Origin: JACJVV01 sp964581515
Lineage (GTDB): Archaea; Nanobdellota; Nanobdellia; Woesearchaeales; JACJVV01
NCBI GenBank assembly: GCA_964581515.1
Contig: CAZOOV010000007.1
Span: forward strand, 1 to 64,000
Reading direction: 5' to 3'
DNA: 64,000 nt
Positions 33,685 to 42,273 of this stretch are shown here, in pieces. The notes beneath the pieces were generated by a model. The model did no database searches and had not been told where the DNA came from. It saw nothing but the letters and a program-made list of their open reading frames with translations. The position numbers and the translations under genes were made by a program. Position 1 is the first letter of the stretch. Each line of letters opens with the position of its first letter.

Positions 33685-35364
33685 TCATTCAAACACCAAT
33701 TTTACCATCTCAATGAACATGGCGAGAGCTGTAGCGTGGCAAAGATTGTTCTTTTTTGGAGATTTTTCTGGAATACCACCCATTATGCCTTTGGTTAAAG
33801 CTTCATTGCAACATGCTTTTACAATTGCTTCTATATGCTTTGTATATTTAACTTTATTTATCTTGTAAAGACAGATTGCGCTCATACAATTGATGTAGAA
33901 ATAAGATTCTATATTGTCTTTATTTGAGCTGATTTTTATGAGTCCATCTTTGTCCCATAATGATTTTAATGCGTTATCAAAAGCATATTCCCATTCTTTT
34001 TTTGAAAGAAGTTTCGGATAAATATAATATGCCATAAATACACTAGGTGTAATCTCTTTTTCTTGCTTTAAATCAGTAGTTAGTGAGTCAATAAGCATAC
34101 TTTTTTTGAAGAAATTCTTAACTATACCTTTTCTTATTCTTGTTTCTTCAACATAATATTTCTTGTCTCCTGATAAATTTAGCAATACATTGAGCACTCT
34201 CAGATGCAATACTTGCATCTCTATACAAAATCCTTTTCTTTCTTGTCCATTCCAGGTGTCTTTTACATCAGAAAATATCAATCCATCTTTATCATGATAC
34301 CTGTTGATGAAGAAAAGCAATCTTTCAAAGAATGATGAGATATTCTTTAATTCTTTTGTCGTATATATTTTTGAGAATCTTCTAGTTTTTTCTAATGCTT
34401 CAATGAACTCTAAAAACCTATATGCCAGCCAACCTGTACTATCTGCACTTTTCATCCCATTCTCCGGGAAAGTTGCAGGGAATCTGCCACAATATGACAT
34501 ATGACTGAAATATTTGGAGAAGAGATGTTTTACTTTCTTGAATTCTTTTCTCTCAATTAGATATCTGATGCTTATTAGCTCATCCCTGGTCTTTATTATT
34601 GGAGGGATAGGATACCCTTTGTATATGCCCTTATCATTTATTAATCTATTAAGACAGCTATTTGCATGTTTGTATGCAACATTCACTTCTTCTGGAGCAA
34701 ATACAGTCTCAACTTTTGTTGAATGTCTTGGATCTTTCTTTTGTATTTGGTGATAATTCATATATAATCTTGTTGCGTTTTTTATTGCCTTAAACTTGGA
34801 ATCAGACATCGAGAGAGTAAAAAAAGATGTAAAAAGTTTTGCTGCTGTGTAAACATATCTTTTAGATTCTTCACCATGGGAGTATTCCACTTTTGTGAAT
34901 TCTTCAATCTCATCATAATTTGTGTTCTTTGATTTTATTGCAACATAATATTTGTAGAGTTCATTATTTCTTTCTCCTTTTTTTATGAATTTTATAATGA
35001 TGCATCCTGCCTGTTTATATATCTCATATTTTCTTGCCCATTCACCATGGTCCTTTCTTTTTCTTACATCAAACCTAAGGGTCACATCAATACCTTGTGA
35101 ATAACTATAAGCAATAGCATTAGTATCTTTTTGCATATATATGGATTCTAGAAGTTCTTTTCTTTGATTAAGTATACCTACATTTGCATCATTTGTTGCC
35201 TTTAGTTTTGATTTTAAATCTATTCTTTCTATACATTTTATTAATTCATCATTGATTGAAAAGAATAGACCACAATTGCGTGAGAATGGCTTTTCTGTCC
35301 AGAAGTAATATGAACCTAAATCATTGCTCAATACATAACTAACTGGAACTCTTTTAGCTTTGAT
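33685..35364 (-). CDS. Glycogen-debranching-enzyme-like (amylo-alpha-1,6-glucosidase) protein
   Basis: 559 aa if started at 35364. The N-terminal VLSNDLGSYYFWTEKP corresponds to the conserved NGLGGYAS-type opening of archaeal debranching enzymes, and residues 260-520 form an (alpha/alpha)6 barrel: GRFPATFPENG, DSTGWLAYRF, DTWNGQERKGFCIEMQVL, ITPSVFMAYYIYP, LWDKDGLIKIS. Predicted to hydrolyse alpha-1,6 branches or trim oligosaccharides. The usual start codons first appear at TTG 35331, but homology and a GGGGTG site 5 bp upstream point to a start at ATC 35364-35362. Divergence from classic GDE is large, so the substrate is uncertain. Confidence 0.68.
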   Translation of the reverse strand: MKAKRVPVSYVLSNDLGSYYFWTEKPFSRNCGLFFSINDELIKCIERIDLKSKLKATNDANVGILNQRKELLESIYMQKDTNAIAYSYSQGIDVTLRFDVRKRKDHGEWARKYEIYKQAGCIIIKFIKKGERNNELYKYYVAIKSKNTNYDEIEEFTKVEYSHGEESKRYVYTAAKLFTSFFTLSMSDSKFKAIKNATRLYMNYHQIQKKDPRHSTKVETVFAPEEVNVAYKHANSCLNRLINDKGIYKGYPIPPIIKTRDELISIRYLIERKEFKKVKHLFSKYFSHMSYCGRFPATFPENGMKSADSTGWLAYRFLEFIEALEKTRRFSKIYTTKELKNISSFFERLLFFINRYHDKDGLIFSDVKDTWNGQERKGFCIEMQVLHLRVLNVLLNLSGDKKYYVEETRIRKGIVKNFFKKSMLIDSLTTDLKQEKEITPSVFMAYYIYPKLLSKKEWEYAFDNALKSLWDKDGLIKISSNKDNIESYFYINCMSAICLYKINKVKYTKHIEAIVKACCNEALTKGIMGGIPEKSPKKNNLCHATALAMFIEMVKLVFE

Positions 35365-35454
35365 GCTTACACCCCTTTATATGGTGTTTTTCCTTTTCAT
35401 TCTATATAAATGTTTTGTGTAAAGGGTAAAAAGAAGGGAATTAAGAGATAGTAA

Positions 35455-35697
35455 TTATGCTATAGTTTTCTTGATGTCTTTAGAATTGCATTTAGGACAT
35501 TTATCGAAATGATCTACATTCTCATTTGCATCCATTAATTCACTTAAGTAAAGGTTGCCGTAAGGATTACCACAGATTCCATCATCACAGATAAGATCAC
35601 CCATATTTGCTTTCTCTTTGAGCATCTTTTCTTGATTCTGGCTGTATGTCCATCTATTTTTACATTTATTACATACACACCTTATTTCCTTGTCCAT
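35455..35697 (-). CDS. Zinc-ribbon protein
   Basis: 80 aa with CVCNKCKNRW at residues 7-16 and CPKCNSKDI near the C-terminus, plus CDDGICGNPYG in the middle, giving two CxxC pairs and an extra Cys pair. A TATA-like TTTATATAG about 28 bp upstream of the ATG indicates a leaderless mRNA. Probably nucleic-acid or protein binding. Confidence 0.65.
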   Translation of the reverse strand: MDKEIRCVCNKCKNRWTYSQNQEKMLKEKANMGDLICDDGICGNPYGNLYLSELMDANENVDHFDKCPKCNSKDIKKTIA

Positions 35698-35800
35698 AGA
35701 CGGAGGGTAAGTGAACAGACTATATAAAAATTGTTACAAATAGAGTGGATAAAAGGGATAGAAGAAATAATCGGGATTACACTTGCATTGATTGCTGTAA

Positions 35801-36472
35801 TCATACTTTCTGTTTAGTTGCTTTTACTACAAACATATTTATGTCATTGACTTTTGATTTTATTGGCTTTTCTGTCAATTGTGTGAATGAATAACCATTC
35901 TCTGTGAATCTTTTTTCACAACCATCTAATGTAACCCAGTCTCCACAGTAATATCTTGAACCTTGTATCAATACAATATTCTCACTTATATTGCATAATG
36001 CGTCAATTGCGCTTACATCTGCATCATAATGGGTTGTATTAAGTGCGTATCTTCCTACAATAACATCATGTTGTTGTGTATATTCTAATACATCAGCACG
36101 CATAAAATTCCCAGGATCTATGCCAACAAGTCCTGCTCTTACTTTTGCTTTTTCAATCCCAAAAGGATTTATATCAACACCCGCATAATCACTGTCAGTA
36201 TTTGCTGCAATATAGCATCCTAATAATCCTGATTGGCAATATGGTTCAAATATATCATTAAAATCTTTAACTTCGTTTAATACAATATCAAATAACGCTT
36301 TGTTCATTTCAAAATCTACACCATCTAAGAATTCATCAAGACCTGTTTTGAAATAAAATTTGTAAAAGCGACTATCAGGAGTTAATGCACTTACTCTCCT
36401 ATGTACTTCTGTTGCATGCTCTGTTCTTTTAGGAGATATACCTATTGTTCTGAAATATTCATCTATATTCAT
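35801..36472 (-). CDS. Class I SAM-dependent methyltransferase-like protein
   Basis: 223 aa. Motif I is seen as IFEPYCQSGLLGCYIAANT (EPxxGxG-like), followed by YAGVDINPFGIEKAKVRA (acidic loop binding SAM ribose) and MRADVLEYTQQHDVIVGRYALNT. Substrate unknown. It starts 2 bp after the stop of the TPR membrane protein, so the two are cotranscribed. Confidence 0.68.
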   Translation of the reverse strand: MNIDEYFRTIGISPKRTEHATEVHRRVSALTPDSRFYKFYFKTGLDEFLDGVDFEMNKALFDIVLNEVKDFNDIFEPYCQSGLLGCYIAANTDSDYAGVDINPFGIEKAKVRAGLVGIDPGNFMRADVLEYTQQHDVIVGRYALNTTHYDADVSAIDALCNISENIVLIQGSRYYCGDWVTLDGCEKRFTENGYSFTQLTEKPIKSKVNDINMFVVKATKQKV

Positions 36473-36473
36473 T

Positions 36474-38069
36474 TTAGTCTGATCTTGTCTGTTGGTGTTT
36501 TTCTTTTAAAGTTTTATATTTAGCGATAACTTCTCTGCATAAATCATTGTAAATTCTTCTGCTGGGTTGTTCTTGTTTGCTGATAAAAGGTTTCATGGAT
36601 CTGGCAGCATCATAAAGAACTTGGAATTGTACTCTGCAATAATCTTCATCGTGGATATCCATATATGCTCTCATGCCTGTATCGAGGTTGAATGATGCAT
36701 CAAACATCTTGTTGGAATCCATGCATGAGAAGACTGCATTCAGTGATTGCATATATTCTTGCTTTGCTTCTTTTTCTTTATTTATATCTCTTTTATGTCC
36801 TTTCAAATCATATCCTGATACTTCAGCTCTTGTAAGAAGTATGTCTAAGTAAGTATTATCGCCTTCACGCTCTACTCCTTTCTTTTTTTGTTCTTCAAGT
36901 GATGTGTTAATATATGAAAGTAATGTATCTAATTGTCCTACTTTGTATGTTGCATCATCATCTCTTCTCATATCTCTAAGGTGGCTGTATGCATCATCTA
37001 TGCTGTCGAGTGCATCTGAAGCAAGTGATAGATTTATGCTGTCAGGATGATCCACTTCAGGTATATCAATAATATGGGATAAGACTAATGCTTTTGTGTA
37101 GTGCATATCATATGCATTTTCTTTACTAGGATTTCTTTGATGATTGCTTGCTCTTTTTAGATAATCTACTCCTTTCAAAGCTATTTGTGCTCTCTTTGTA
37201 GCTGTGACTGTATCTGTATTTGTAGATATCTCCCGTTCTAATATTTTTGCACATCTTAAATAAGTCTCAGAGAGTTTTGCTCCAAGTCTTGTCTGGACTG
37301 TTGTTTTTTGTGTCTTATCTAATGGTTCTATTAGAGCTTTATACTCTAATGCTATATCATCCATAGTATCAGAATCTTTTATGTAAACAAAGTCTCCTGC
37401 ATTCAAATGCACATCTTCCTCTAAGAAGAATGATAATTTTGCTTCAATCCTGGAAATATGATCTTCTAATGAAGGTTCTAATTGAGAAATAGTTTGAGTA
37501 GTCTGAGTAGCTTGAGCTGTCTGAGTAATTTTAGCTGTTTGATTAGTAAGTGTTGTGTGGATTGATTGAACTGTGTCTGATTTCTCGGGTTCTAATGCAA
37601 GTTTATCCTCAATTCCTGCAGGGATCGGTTCTGATCCATCAAGTTGCGCAACCAGATATTTATCATCGAGATTACCTGGATTTGATCTGTTAGGACTTAA
37701 CTGCGCATAACCCATCATTTTTGCGCCAGTTGCAGCAAGTAATAATGAAGCAGTTGTAATACCAATTAAACTGTTTCTTAACATATTTCTTTTTGATCTT
37801 GGCAAACTTGGCATTGTGAAATTACCATAAGGATTGTTTTTACGAGCTCTTCTTAATGTTGCTTTTGCAGCTCTTCTTTTGCCTTTTGCTAATTGAACTC
37901 TAGCAAGTTTAGAATAAGCAAGAGGATTTCTATGGTTAGTGGCAATTGCTGAATTGAAATTGCTTATAGCACCATCTATATTGCCTTCATCAAATGCTTT
38001 TTGTCCTTCTTCAACCAATGATGCATACTTTTGATCAAAAGGAAGGTTATTACTTGTTAATGGTAACAT
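36474..38069 (-). CDS. TPR-containing membrane protein
   Basis: 531 aa. Residues 10-80 contain TPR units (VEEGQKAFDEGNIDGAISNF, ATNHRNPLAYSKLARVQLAKG), and a membrane helix follows at about 107-130 (NSLIGITTASLLLAATGAKMM). The remaining 400 residues are helical with Thr/Gln-rich linkers (TAKITQTAQATQTTQT) and further helices resembling degenerate TPRs. Leaderless promoter (GCTTTATAAATGG about 27 bp upstream). Divergent from another TPR gene. Confidence 0.72.
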   Translation of the reverse strand: MLPLTSNNLPFDQKYASLVEEGQKAFDEGNIDGAISNFNSAIATNHRNPLAYSKLARVQLAKGKRRAAKATLRRARKNNPYGNFTMPSLPRSKRNMLRNSLIGITTASLLLAATGAKMMGYAQLSPNRSNPGNLDDKYLVAQLDGSEPIPAGIEDKLALEPEKSDTVQSIHTTLTNQTAKITQTAQATQTTQTISQLEPSLEDHISRIEAKLSFFLEEDVHLNAGDFVYIKDSDTMDDIALEYKALIEPLDKTQKTTVQTRLGAKLSETYLRCAKILEREISTNTDTVTATKRAQIALKGVDYLKRASNHQRNPSKENAYDMHYTKALVLSHIIDIPEVDHPDSINLSLASDALDSIDDAYSHLRDMRRDDDATYKVGQLDTLLSYINTSLEEQKKKGVEREGDNTYLDILLTRAEVSGYDLKGHKRDINKEKEAKQEYMQSLNAVFSCMDSNKMFDASFNLDTGMRAYMDIHDEDYCRVQFQVLYDAARSMKPFISKQEQPSRRIYNDLCREVIAKYKTLKEKHQQTRSD

Positions 38070-38129
38070 ATCTCTTAGAAAGATAGTTTGCCATTTATAA
38101 AGCTTATGATGGTTTTATAGGCCTAGAAT

Positions 38130-38161
38130 ATTGTGTATTCTACATACACAATCTTTAAATA
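38130..38161 (+). promoter_or_regulatory. Dyad plus TATA box of the TPR gene promoter
   Basis: Perfect 8-bp inverted repeat ATTGTGTA (38130-38137) / TACACAAT (38145-38152) with 7-bp spacer abuts the TATA element TTTAAATA (38154-38161), about 26 bp before the ATG at 38184. A regulator bound here would cover the BRE, controlling the + strand gene and possibly the divergent one. Confidence 0.5.
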
Positions 38162-38183
38162 AGCCGTGAATATCACGATTACT

Positions 38184-38846
38184 ATGGGTGGAGAAGAAAA
38201 ATTAGTCATAAATGAATCTGATTTGAGGGGTGTGCCTAGACTTAAAGTAAGGAAGCCTCAACAGCCAGAAAAATCAACATTATCTAGTTCTGCACAACAG
38301 AATAAAGTGCCTTTGAAAAAACCAATTGTTTTAAGCAGACCTGATGGTTCAAAACCACTTGCAGCTAAACCTGCACAACCATTAGAAGAGAAGGTTGCCG
38401 AGGTTACTCTTCCTGGAATACCTGTGGGTTCTGATGCTTATACTGAAGGTATGAAATATGTAAGGGATTGTCTTGATTATGTTACTCAATCTATGGAACT
38501 TAGGGAAAAAGGAAATACCACTAAAGCTGACGGCCGATATAAGATTGCAGAAGAGAAATCTCAGAAAGCAGATGCATTACTTCGAAAAGCAGAATTTGAT
38601 AAACCTAAAGATTATCATCCTATGAATGAATTAGGGGTACTTTATTTTAAGATGGGTAAATTCACTGATGCAAAAGAAGCTCTTGATAGGGCTTATGCAA
38701 AAGAGAAAGGCAGTACTGCTCTTCTGAATAATTTAGGGATGGTCTGTTTACAGTTAGATGATAAGGCTGGTGCAAAGAAATATTTTGAGAAGTCATATGA
38801 AATCAATGCTACGCCACAGTTGAAGAAGATCTTAGAAAGATTATGA
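38184..38846 (+). CDS. TPR-repeat protein
   Basis: 220 aa from the ATG at 38184, which the TATA at 38154-38161 would make leaderless; a GTG at 38166 in frame is an alternative. The N-terminal half is Pro/Lys-rich and disordered, and residues 95-220 form TPR helices: YVRDCLDYVTQSMELREKGN, MNELGVLYFKMGKFTDAKEAL, LLNNLGMVCLQLDDKAGAKKYF. Likely a protein-interaction scaffold. Partner unknown. Confidence 0.72.
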   Translation: MGGEEKLVINESDLRGVPRLKVRKPQQPEKSTLSSSAQQNKVPLKKPIVLSRPDGSKPLAAKPAQPLEEKVAEVTLPGIPVGSDAYTEGMKYVRDCLDYVTQSMELREKGNTTKADGRYKIAEEKSQKADALLRKAEFDKPKDYHPMNELGVLYFKMGKFTDAKEALDRAYAKEKGSTALLNNLGMVCLQLDDKAGAKKYFEKSYEINATPQLKKILERL

Positions 38847-38895
38847 TTCTTTTTAATGTTAATTATTTTGTTATTTTATGATTTTATTTTATTGA

Positions 38896-39414
38896 TTATT
38901 GTTGCAATCTATCTTTTAATCTTTCATTATCTTTTCTTAAGTCCATCCTTTCAAGGACAAGATTAATCATGTTCTGTCTAAGTCCATAAAAATGTTCTCT
39001 TAATGAATCATATTTTTCCCATAATTCATGATCTATATTACCTTGCGCATATATCTCTTCTGGTGTCTCATCAAGTTCTAATTCATCAATTAAGTCTCCT
39101 GATGAAATCTGTCTTATTACAAGTTTTACAAGACCTTCATTCTCTGATTCCACTAATGCAAGTTTCTTTTTTAACTCATCCAGTTGACCGAGATATTTAG
39201 TGCTTAATACATCTGATCTAAGATACATTGGTTCTGGATCATCTGAACTGTCGGGATTGTCAAGATTATATGGATTAATATCTCTATCGTCGAGAATTGC
39301 TTTCGTTTCTTCAATAGTCCTGTATCCAAAAATAACTCTTGCTTGTTCAAGACTGCAGGTCTTTATATTAACAGGAGAATTATGTTCATTACTCTTTGTT
39401 TCTTTTTCTGCCAT
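38896..39414 (-). CDS. Hypothetical coiled-coil protein
   Basis: 172 aa from the ATG at 39414, about 27 bp downstream of TATA AATTTATAAAAC (leaderless). It contains a short N-terminal alpha/beta part (SLEQARVIFGYRTIEETKAILDD), then heptad-like helices (YLGQLDELKKKLALVESEN, and LVLERMDLRKDNERLKDRLQ at the end). The N-terminal part resembles a small helix-turn-helix but is too divergent to call. Function unknown. Confidence 0.58.
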   Translation of the reverse strand: MAEKETKSNEHNSPVNIKTCSLEQARVIFGYRTIEETKAILDDRDINPYNLDNPDSSDDPEPMYLRSDVLSTKYLGQLDELKKKLALVESENEGLVKLVIRQISSGDLIDELELDETPEEIYAQGNIDHELWEKYDSLREHFYGLRQNMINLVLERMDLRKDNERLKDRLQQ

Positions 39415-39535
39415 TCTGTATCTCATAGTTTTAATTTGTTTTATAAATTTATCTTTTGTTTAGGATAATTGTTAAGTTGACTTTCTAATCGAAACATCCA
39501 TTAAATATTTAAATGAGATATATTTTGCACCTATC

Positions 39536-39859
39536 ATGGCAACATACAAGCAAAAATGTTACAAATGTAAGAAGAATTACGTGATAGTGGGCTATCGAAA
39601 CAGATTCCCTGTTTGTTATGAATGCCAAAAGGAAGGTCTTAGTAAGGAAATTAAAGACCCAAAGATGAAAAAGTTTTTTAACATTCCAGAAGAGCTTTAC
39701 AAAGATAGTTCATTCTTAAGAAGCATCAAGTTAAATTATCTTGAATATGAAAATCTGAGCGAAAGGCAGATTGAAGCGTTTAAGGAGACTGTCAAGAAGC
39801 TTAAGGCAAAGAAAAAAGAGCCAAAAGAAATTCCAATGCCTGACGAAACTGCTTATTGA
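39536..39859 (+). CDS. Zinc-binding small protein
   Basis: 107 aa. The N-terminal KCYKCKKNYVIVGYRNRFPVCYECQ contains a four-Cys zinc ribbon (CxxC...CxxC) followed by a helical Lys/Glu-rich part with SFLRSIKLNYLEYENLSERQIEAF. The TATA-like ATTTAAAT about 28 bp before the ATG suggests leaderless expression. Possibly a translation or RNA-associated protein; not identified. Confidence 0.65.
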   Translation: MATYKQKCYKCKKNYVIVGYRNRFPVCYECQKEGLSKEIKDPKMKKFFNIPEELYKDSSFLRSIKLNYLEYENLSERQIEAFKETVKKLKAKKKEPKEIPMPDETAY

Positions 39860-39949
39860 TTTCTATTAATCTTGTTATATTTAGATGTTTAGGATATTAA
39901 ATCTTATCTAGAGATAAATAATATTGCTGAAAGATAAATATTAATGATA

Positions 39950-40501
39950 TTACTCTGCTGGTTTTAACATGCGTTTTGAGGGGTTTTCTAGAACTCTTTG
40001 CATAAAATCAAGATATCCGAAATATATTGTGTGATTTGTGTTTAGAATAAATAAAGGACTTTTGATATCATATCTTATCTCGCCTTTTTCCTTATCTAAG
40101 AATGATAAGAATTCTGACTTGCAAGCTGATGAATATGTTGTTGTCCGCATTGACATATATGGTATTTTTATAGGATCAACACCTGGTGCACCTATTATGA
40201 TTGGAAGGTCAGTCTCCCTTACATGGGGTGCAATTGGACCATGGTCTCTTATATCATCTGTTTGAGAGCAGGTCATGTAATGCTTTCTTTCTTTTTCACT
40301 AAGAACATATGTGCAATCATCATTGACAGCTATTCTTGCAACAAGAAGCTCTGGTCTTTCTGATTCTACTTGGATCTCAAGTTCAGAACATAATCTTACA
40401 TGTTTTCCTTTTGCAGAATTCAGTTGTGCCCATGCAACTGCCCTATCAAATTCACCATCTCTTCTTCTTTGTTCTTTTCTTGCTTTATATCTTTCGAACA
40501 T
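39950..40501 (-). CDS. Hypothetical protein
   Basis: 183 aa starting MFERYKARKEQRRRDGEFD, a very basic N-terminal helix, then a beta-rich region (LCSELEIQVESERPELLVARIAV, IIGAPGVDPIKIPYMSM, SPLFILNTNHTIYFGYLDF). No family recognised. The ATG at 40501 has GAGTGATT upstream and lies 27 bp after the stop of the next gene on the same strand, so the two may be one operon. Confidence 0.55.
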   Translation of the reverse strand: MFERYKARKEQRRRDGEFDRAVAWAQLNSAKGKHVRLCSELEIQVESERPELLVARIAVNDDCTYVLSEKERKHYMTCSQTDDIRDHGPIAPHVRETDLPIIIGAPGVDPIKIPYMSMRTTTYSSACKSEFLSFLDKEKGEIRYDIKSPLFILNTNHTIYFGYLDFMQRVLENPSKRMLKPAE

Positions 40502-40528
40502 AATAATCACTCGTTAATCATCTGTTAA

Positions 40529-41110
40529 TTATTCATCTAAAATAGGAGCTGGAGCTTTTTGATTGTCTTCTTGATATAATGAGGAAGTAGGTACTTCATA
40601 GGGCTCATCCATGATTCTGCCAGAAATCTTGTCAATTGAGAATACTTTCGTTTCTTTGTCATATTCACCAAATACTCGCAGATCCATCAGGCCCCTAACT
40701 TTTGATTGCTCCAATAGCAATGGGGTTTTTGCCTCATCATCACTGTATAAATCTCTTGACATGAAGAAATCAAAAAGCATATCAATACGAGATTTGTCTG
40801 ACATCGTCCCCGCATAGCTATGTGTTGTAAGCATATATTCATTTATCTGTACCTTGACTGAAGCTGGTTTTTCTGAATCAAATGCCTGTTGGAGAGTCAT
40901 AAGTTCATAATCATATTCATTAACAACAAGATTATCAGGTTCATCTTCTTCTAAAAGTTTGTCGACTTTTGTTTCAAGAGCAGAAAGTCTTGAAGAAATA
41001 TCTACATCTTGTTTTGACGCTTTACCTTTCTTGCGACCATATATGTAAGCACAGCCTACAAATACACCAGTAATAAGCCCAGATACAAAATTTACCATTA
41101 AGTCACTCAT
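40529..41110 (-). CDS. Hypothetical membrane-anchored protein
   Basis: 193 aa. One N-terminal hydrophobic segment (MVNFVSGLITGVFVGCAYIYG) anchors it, with a basic patch (RKKGKASK), a short coiled coil (ISSRLSALETKVDKLLEED) and a polar domain of about 130 residues. Unknown function. The promoter TATA (ATTTAAAAAG) is about 27 bp before the ATG. It is upstream of the preceding hypothetical gene. Confidence 0.58.
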   Translation of the reverse strand: MSDLMVNFVSGLITGVFVGCAYIYGRKKGKASKQDVDISSRLSALETKVDKLLEEDEPDNLVVNEYDYELMTLQQAFDSEKPASVKVQINEYMLTTHSYAGTMSDKSRIDMLFDFFMSRDLYSDDEAKTPLLLEQSKVRGLMDLRVFGEYDKETKVFSIDKISGRIMDEPYEVPTSSLYQEDNQKAPAPILDE

Positions 41111-41189
41111 ATTAATATGTAGTTGAATATGGCTTTTTAAATGTTGGTGTTCAGAATTAGTTGTTTTATTACTGTGGGCAATTGTTTTA

Positions 41190-42188
41190 CTATTGAAGCT
41201 TTTTGAGGAGTTCTTGATGTATGAATTCAGGATAGCTTCTGTTTACATGCTCTTGGAATATCATCAAGAGCTCAAAAGAATTAAGCTTTTCTCCAAGCTT
41301 GTTCCTTAGTTCAAGAAGAGTTTTATGAAAATCTTTTGCATCTTCTGCTACAATCTCAAGAAGAATATTCCATTTCCCTATATTCTTGTCAGCGAACCAT
41401 ACTTTCTTATTCATTGAGAATAATGTTGTTAAAGTGCTTTCAAATTTCTTATCTATTGGTTTTAATGATAAAAGAAGAGTATACCACGAATAATTTAACT
41501 TGAATATATCGACCTGACATGAATAACCTTTGATTATACCTTTTGTTTCTAGTCTTTTTATCCTATATTTTATCGCTTCAGGCGTTAATTTTATCTTTTT
41601 TGATAGTTCAATCAATGAGATCCTACAATCCACACTTATCTCTTTTAATATTTCAAGGTCTTTATCTGTTGTTGTGACATTGTTGACATCAATATTGTCT
41701 GTTATCTTTTGATTCTTTTGATTTGCATAAAATAATTCAAAAGGATTTACTGATTTTAGTTTATTTGTTGACATTGTTACTTCATATGACTTTAAGTTGC
41801 TACCAAGTTTTTCTGTAATCTCATTGAAGATTAAATTGAACTGATCTCTATCTTTTGCATTTATCCTGATTGCAAGATCATATTTCCCAAAACAAGTAGA
41901 TAACCATCTTATTGCAGAATTAGATCTGAGGAATGCGATTATTTCTTTTTGATTTGTCTCGTTAAAATTTTGCATGAGCAAGAATACATTATAAGGCCTG
42001 TATCCAAATCTTTCTACATCAATTACTGTAGTGAACTTTCTTATTATGCCTTGCTTGACAAGACGTTTAATCCTATATTCTACAACTTCTCTTGATAATG
42101 CTACTTTTTTTGCTATTGTTGTTGATGGGAGTCTTCCATTCTTGCATAGTTCAGATAATATTTTCTTATCTTTAATATCTAGCTTCAT
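41190..42188 (-). CDS. Lrp/AsnC-family regulator with two HTH-RAM halves
   Basis: 332 aa, twice the size of a usual Lrp. Half one: HTH LDIKDKKILSELCKNG then TTIAKKVALSREVVEYRIKRL, and a ligand-binding RAM domain. Half two repeats the pattern (TDKDLEILKEIS, LIELSKKIKLTPEAIKYRIKRL) with another RAM domain. So a single chain resembles an Lrp dimer. It is transcribed divergently from the radical SAM operon, with a 10-bp inverted repeat flanking its own TATA box; both autoregulation and control of the operon are likely (inference). Confidence 0.85.
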   Translation of the reverse strand: MKLDIKDKKILSELCKNGRLPSTTIAKKVALSREVVEYRIKRLVKQGIIRKFTTVIDVERFGYRPYNVFLLMQNFNETNQKEIIAFLRSNSAIRWLSTCFGKYDLAIRINAKDRDQFNLIFNEITEKLGSNLKSYEVTMSTNKLKSVNPFELFYANQKNQKITDNIDVNNVTTTDKDLEILKEISVDCRISLIELSKKIKLTPEAIKYRIKRLETKGIIKGYSCQVDIFKLNYSWYTLLLSLKPIDKKFESTLTTLFSMNKKVWFADKNIGKWNILLEIVAEDAKDFHKTLLELRNKLGEKLNSFELLMIFQEHVNRSYPEFIHQELLKKLQ

Positions 42189-42189
42189 A

Positions 42190-42260
42190 TTTACATAAAA
42201 GAGATATTTACTATAAATATTTTTCGTTTATGTAAAAGTATCTTAAAGATATTTTATATA
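42190..42260. promoter_or_regulatory. Divergent promoter and nested dyads between the Lrp gene and the radical SAM operon
   Basis: Perfect 10-bp inverted repeat TTTACATAAA (42190-42199) / TTTATGTAAA (42227-42236), arms 37 bp centre to centre. Nested inside is ATATTTA-CTA-TAAATAT (42204-42220), which contains the minus-strand TATA located 26 bp from the regulator ATG. The + strand TATA (TTTTATATA, 42252-42260) is just outside. The layout fits repression of the regulator gene with access to the operon promoter. Confidence 0.6.
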
Positions 42261-42273
42261 ACTCTAAGTCAAT

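Noticed and set aside
35739..35818. Small hydrophobic + strand frame ending at the methyltransferase 3' end
   Set aside because: TTG start without ribosome site; it overlaps the converging gene and the promoter there reads the other way.
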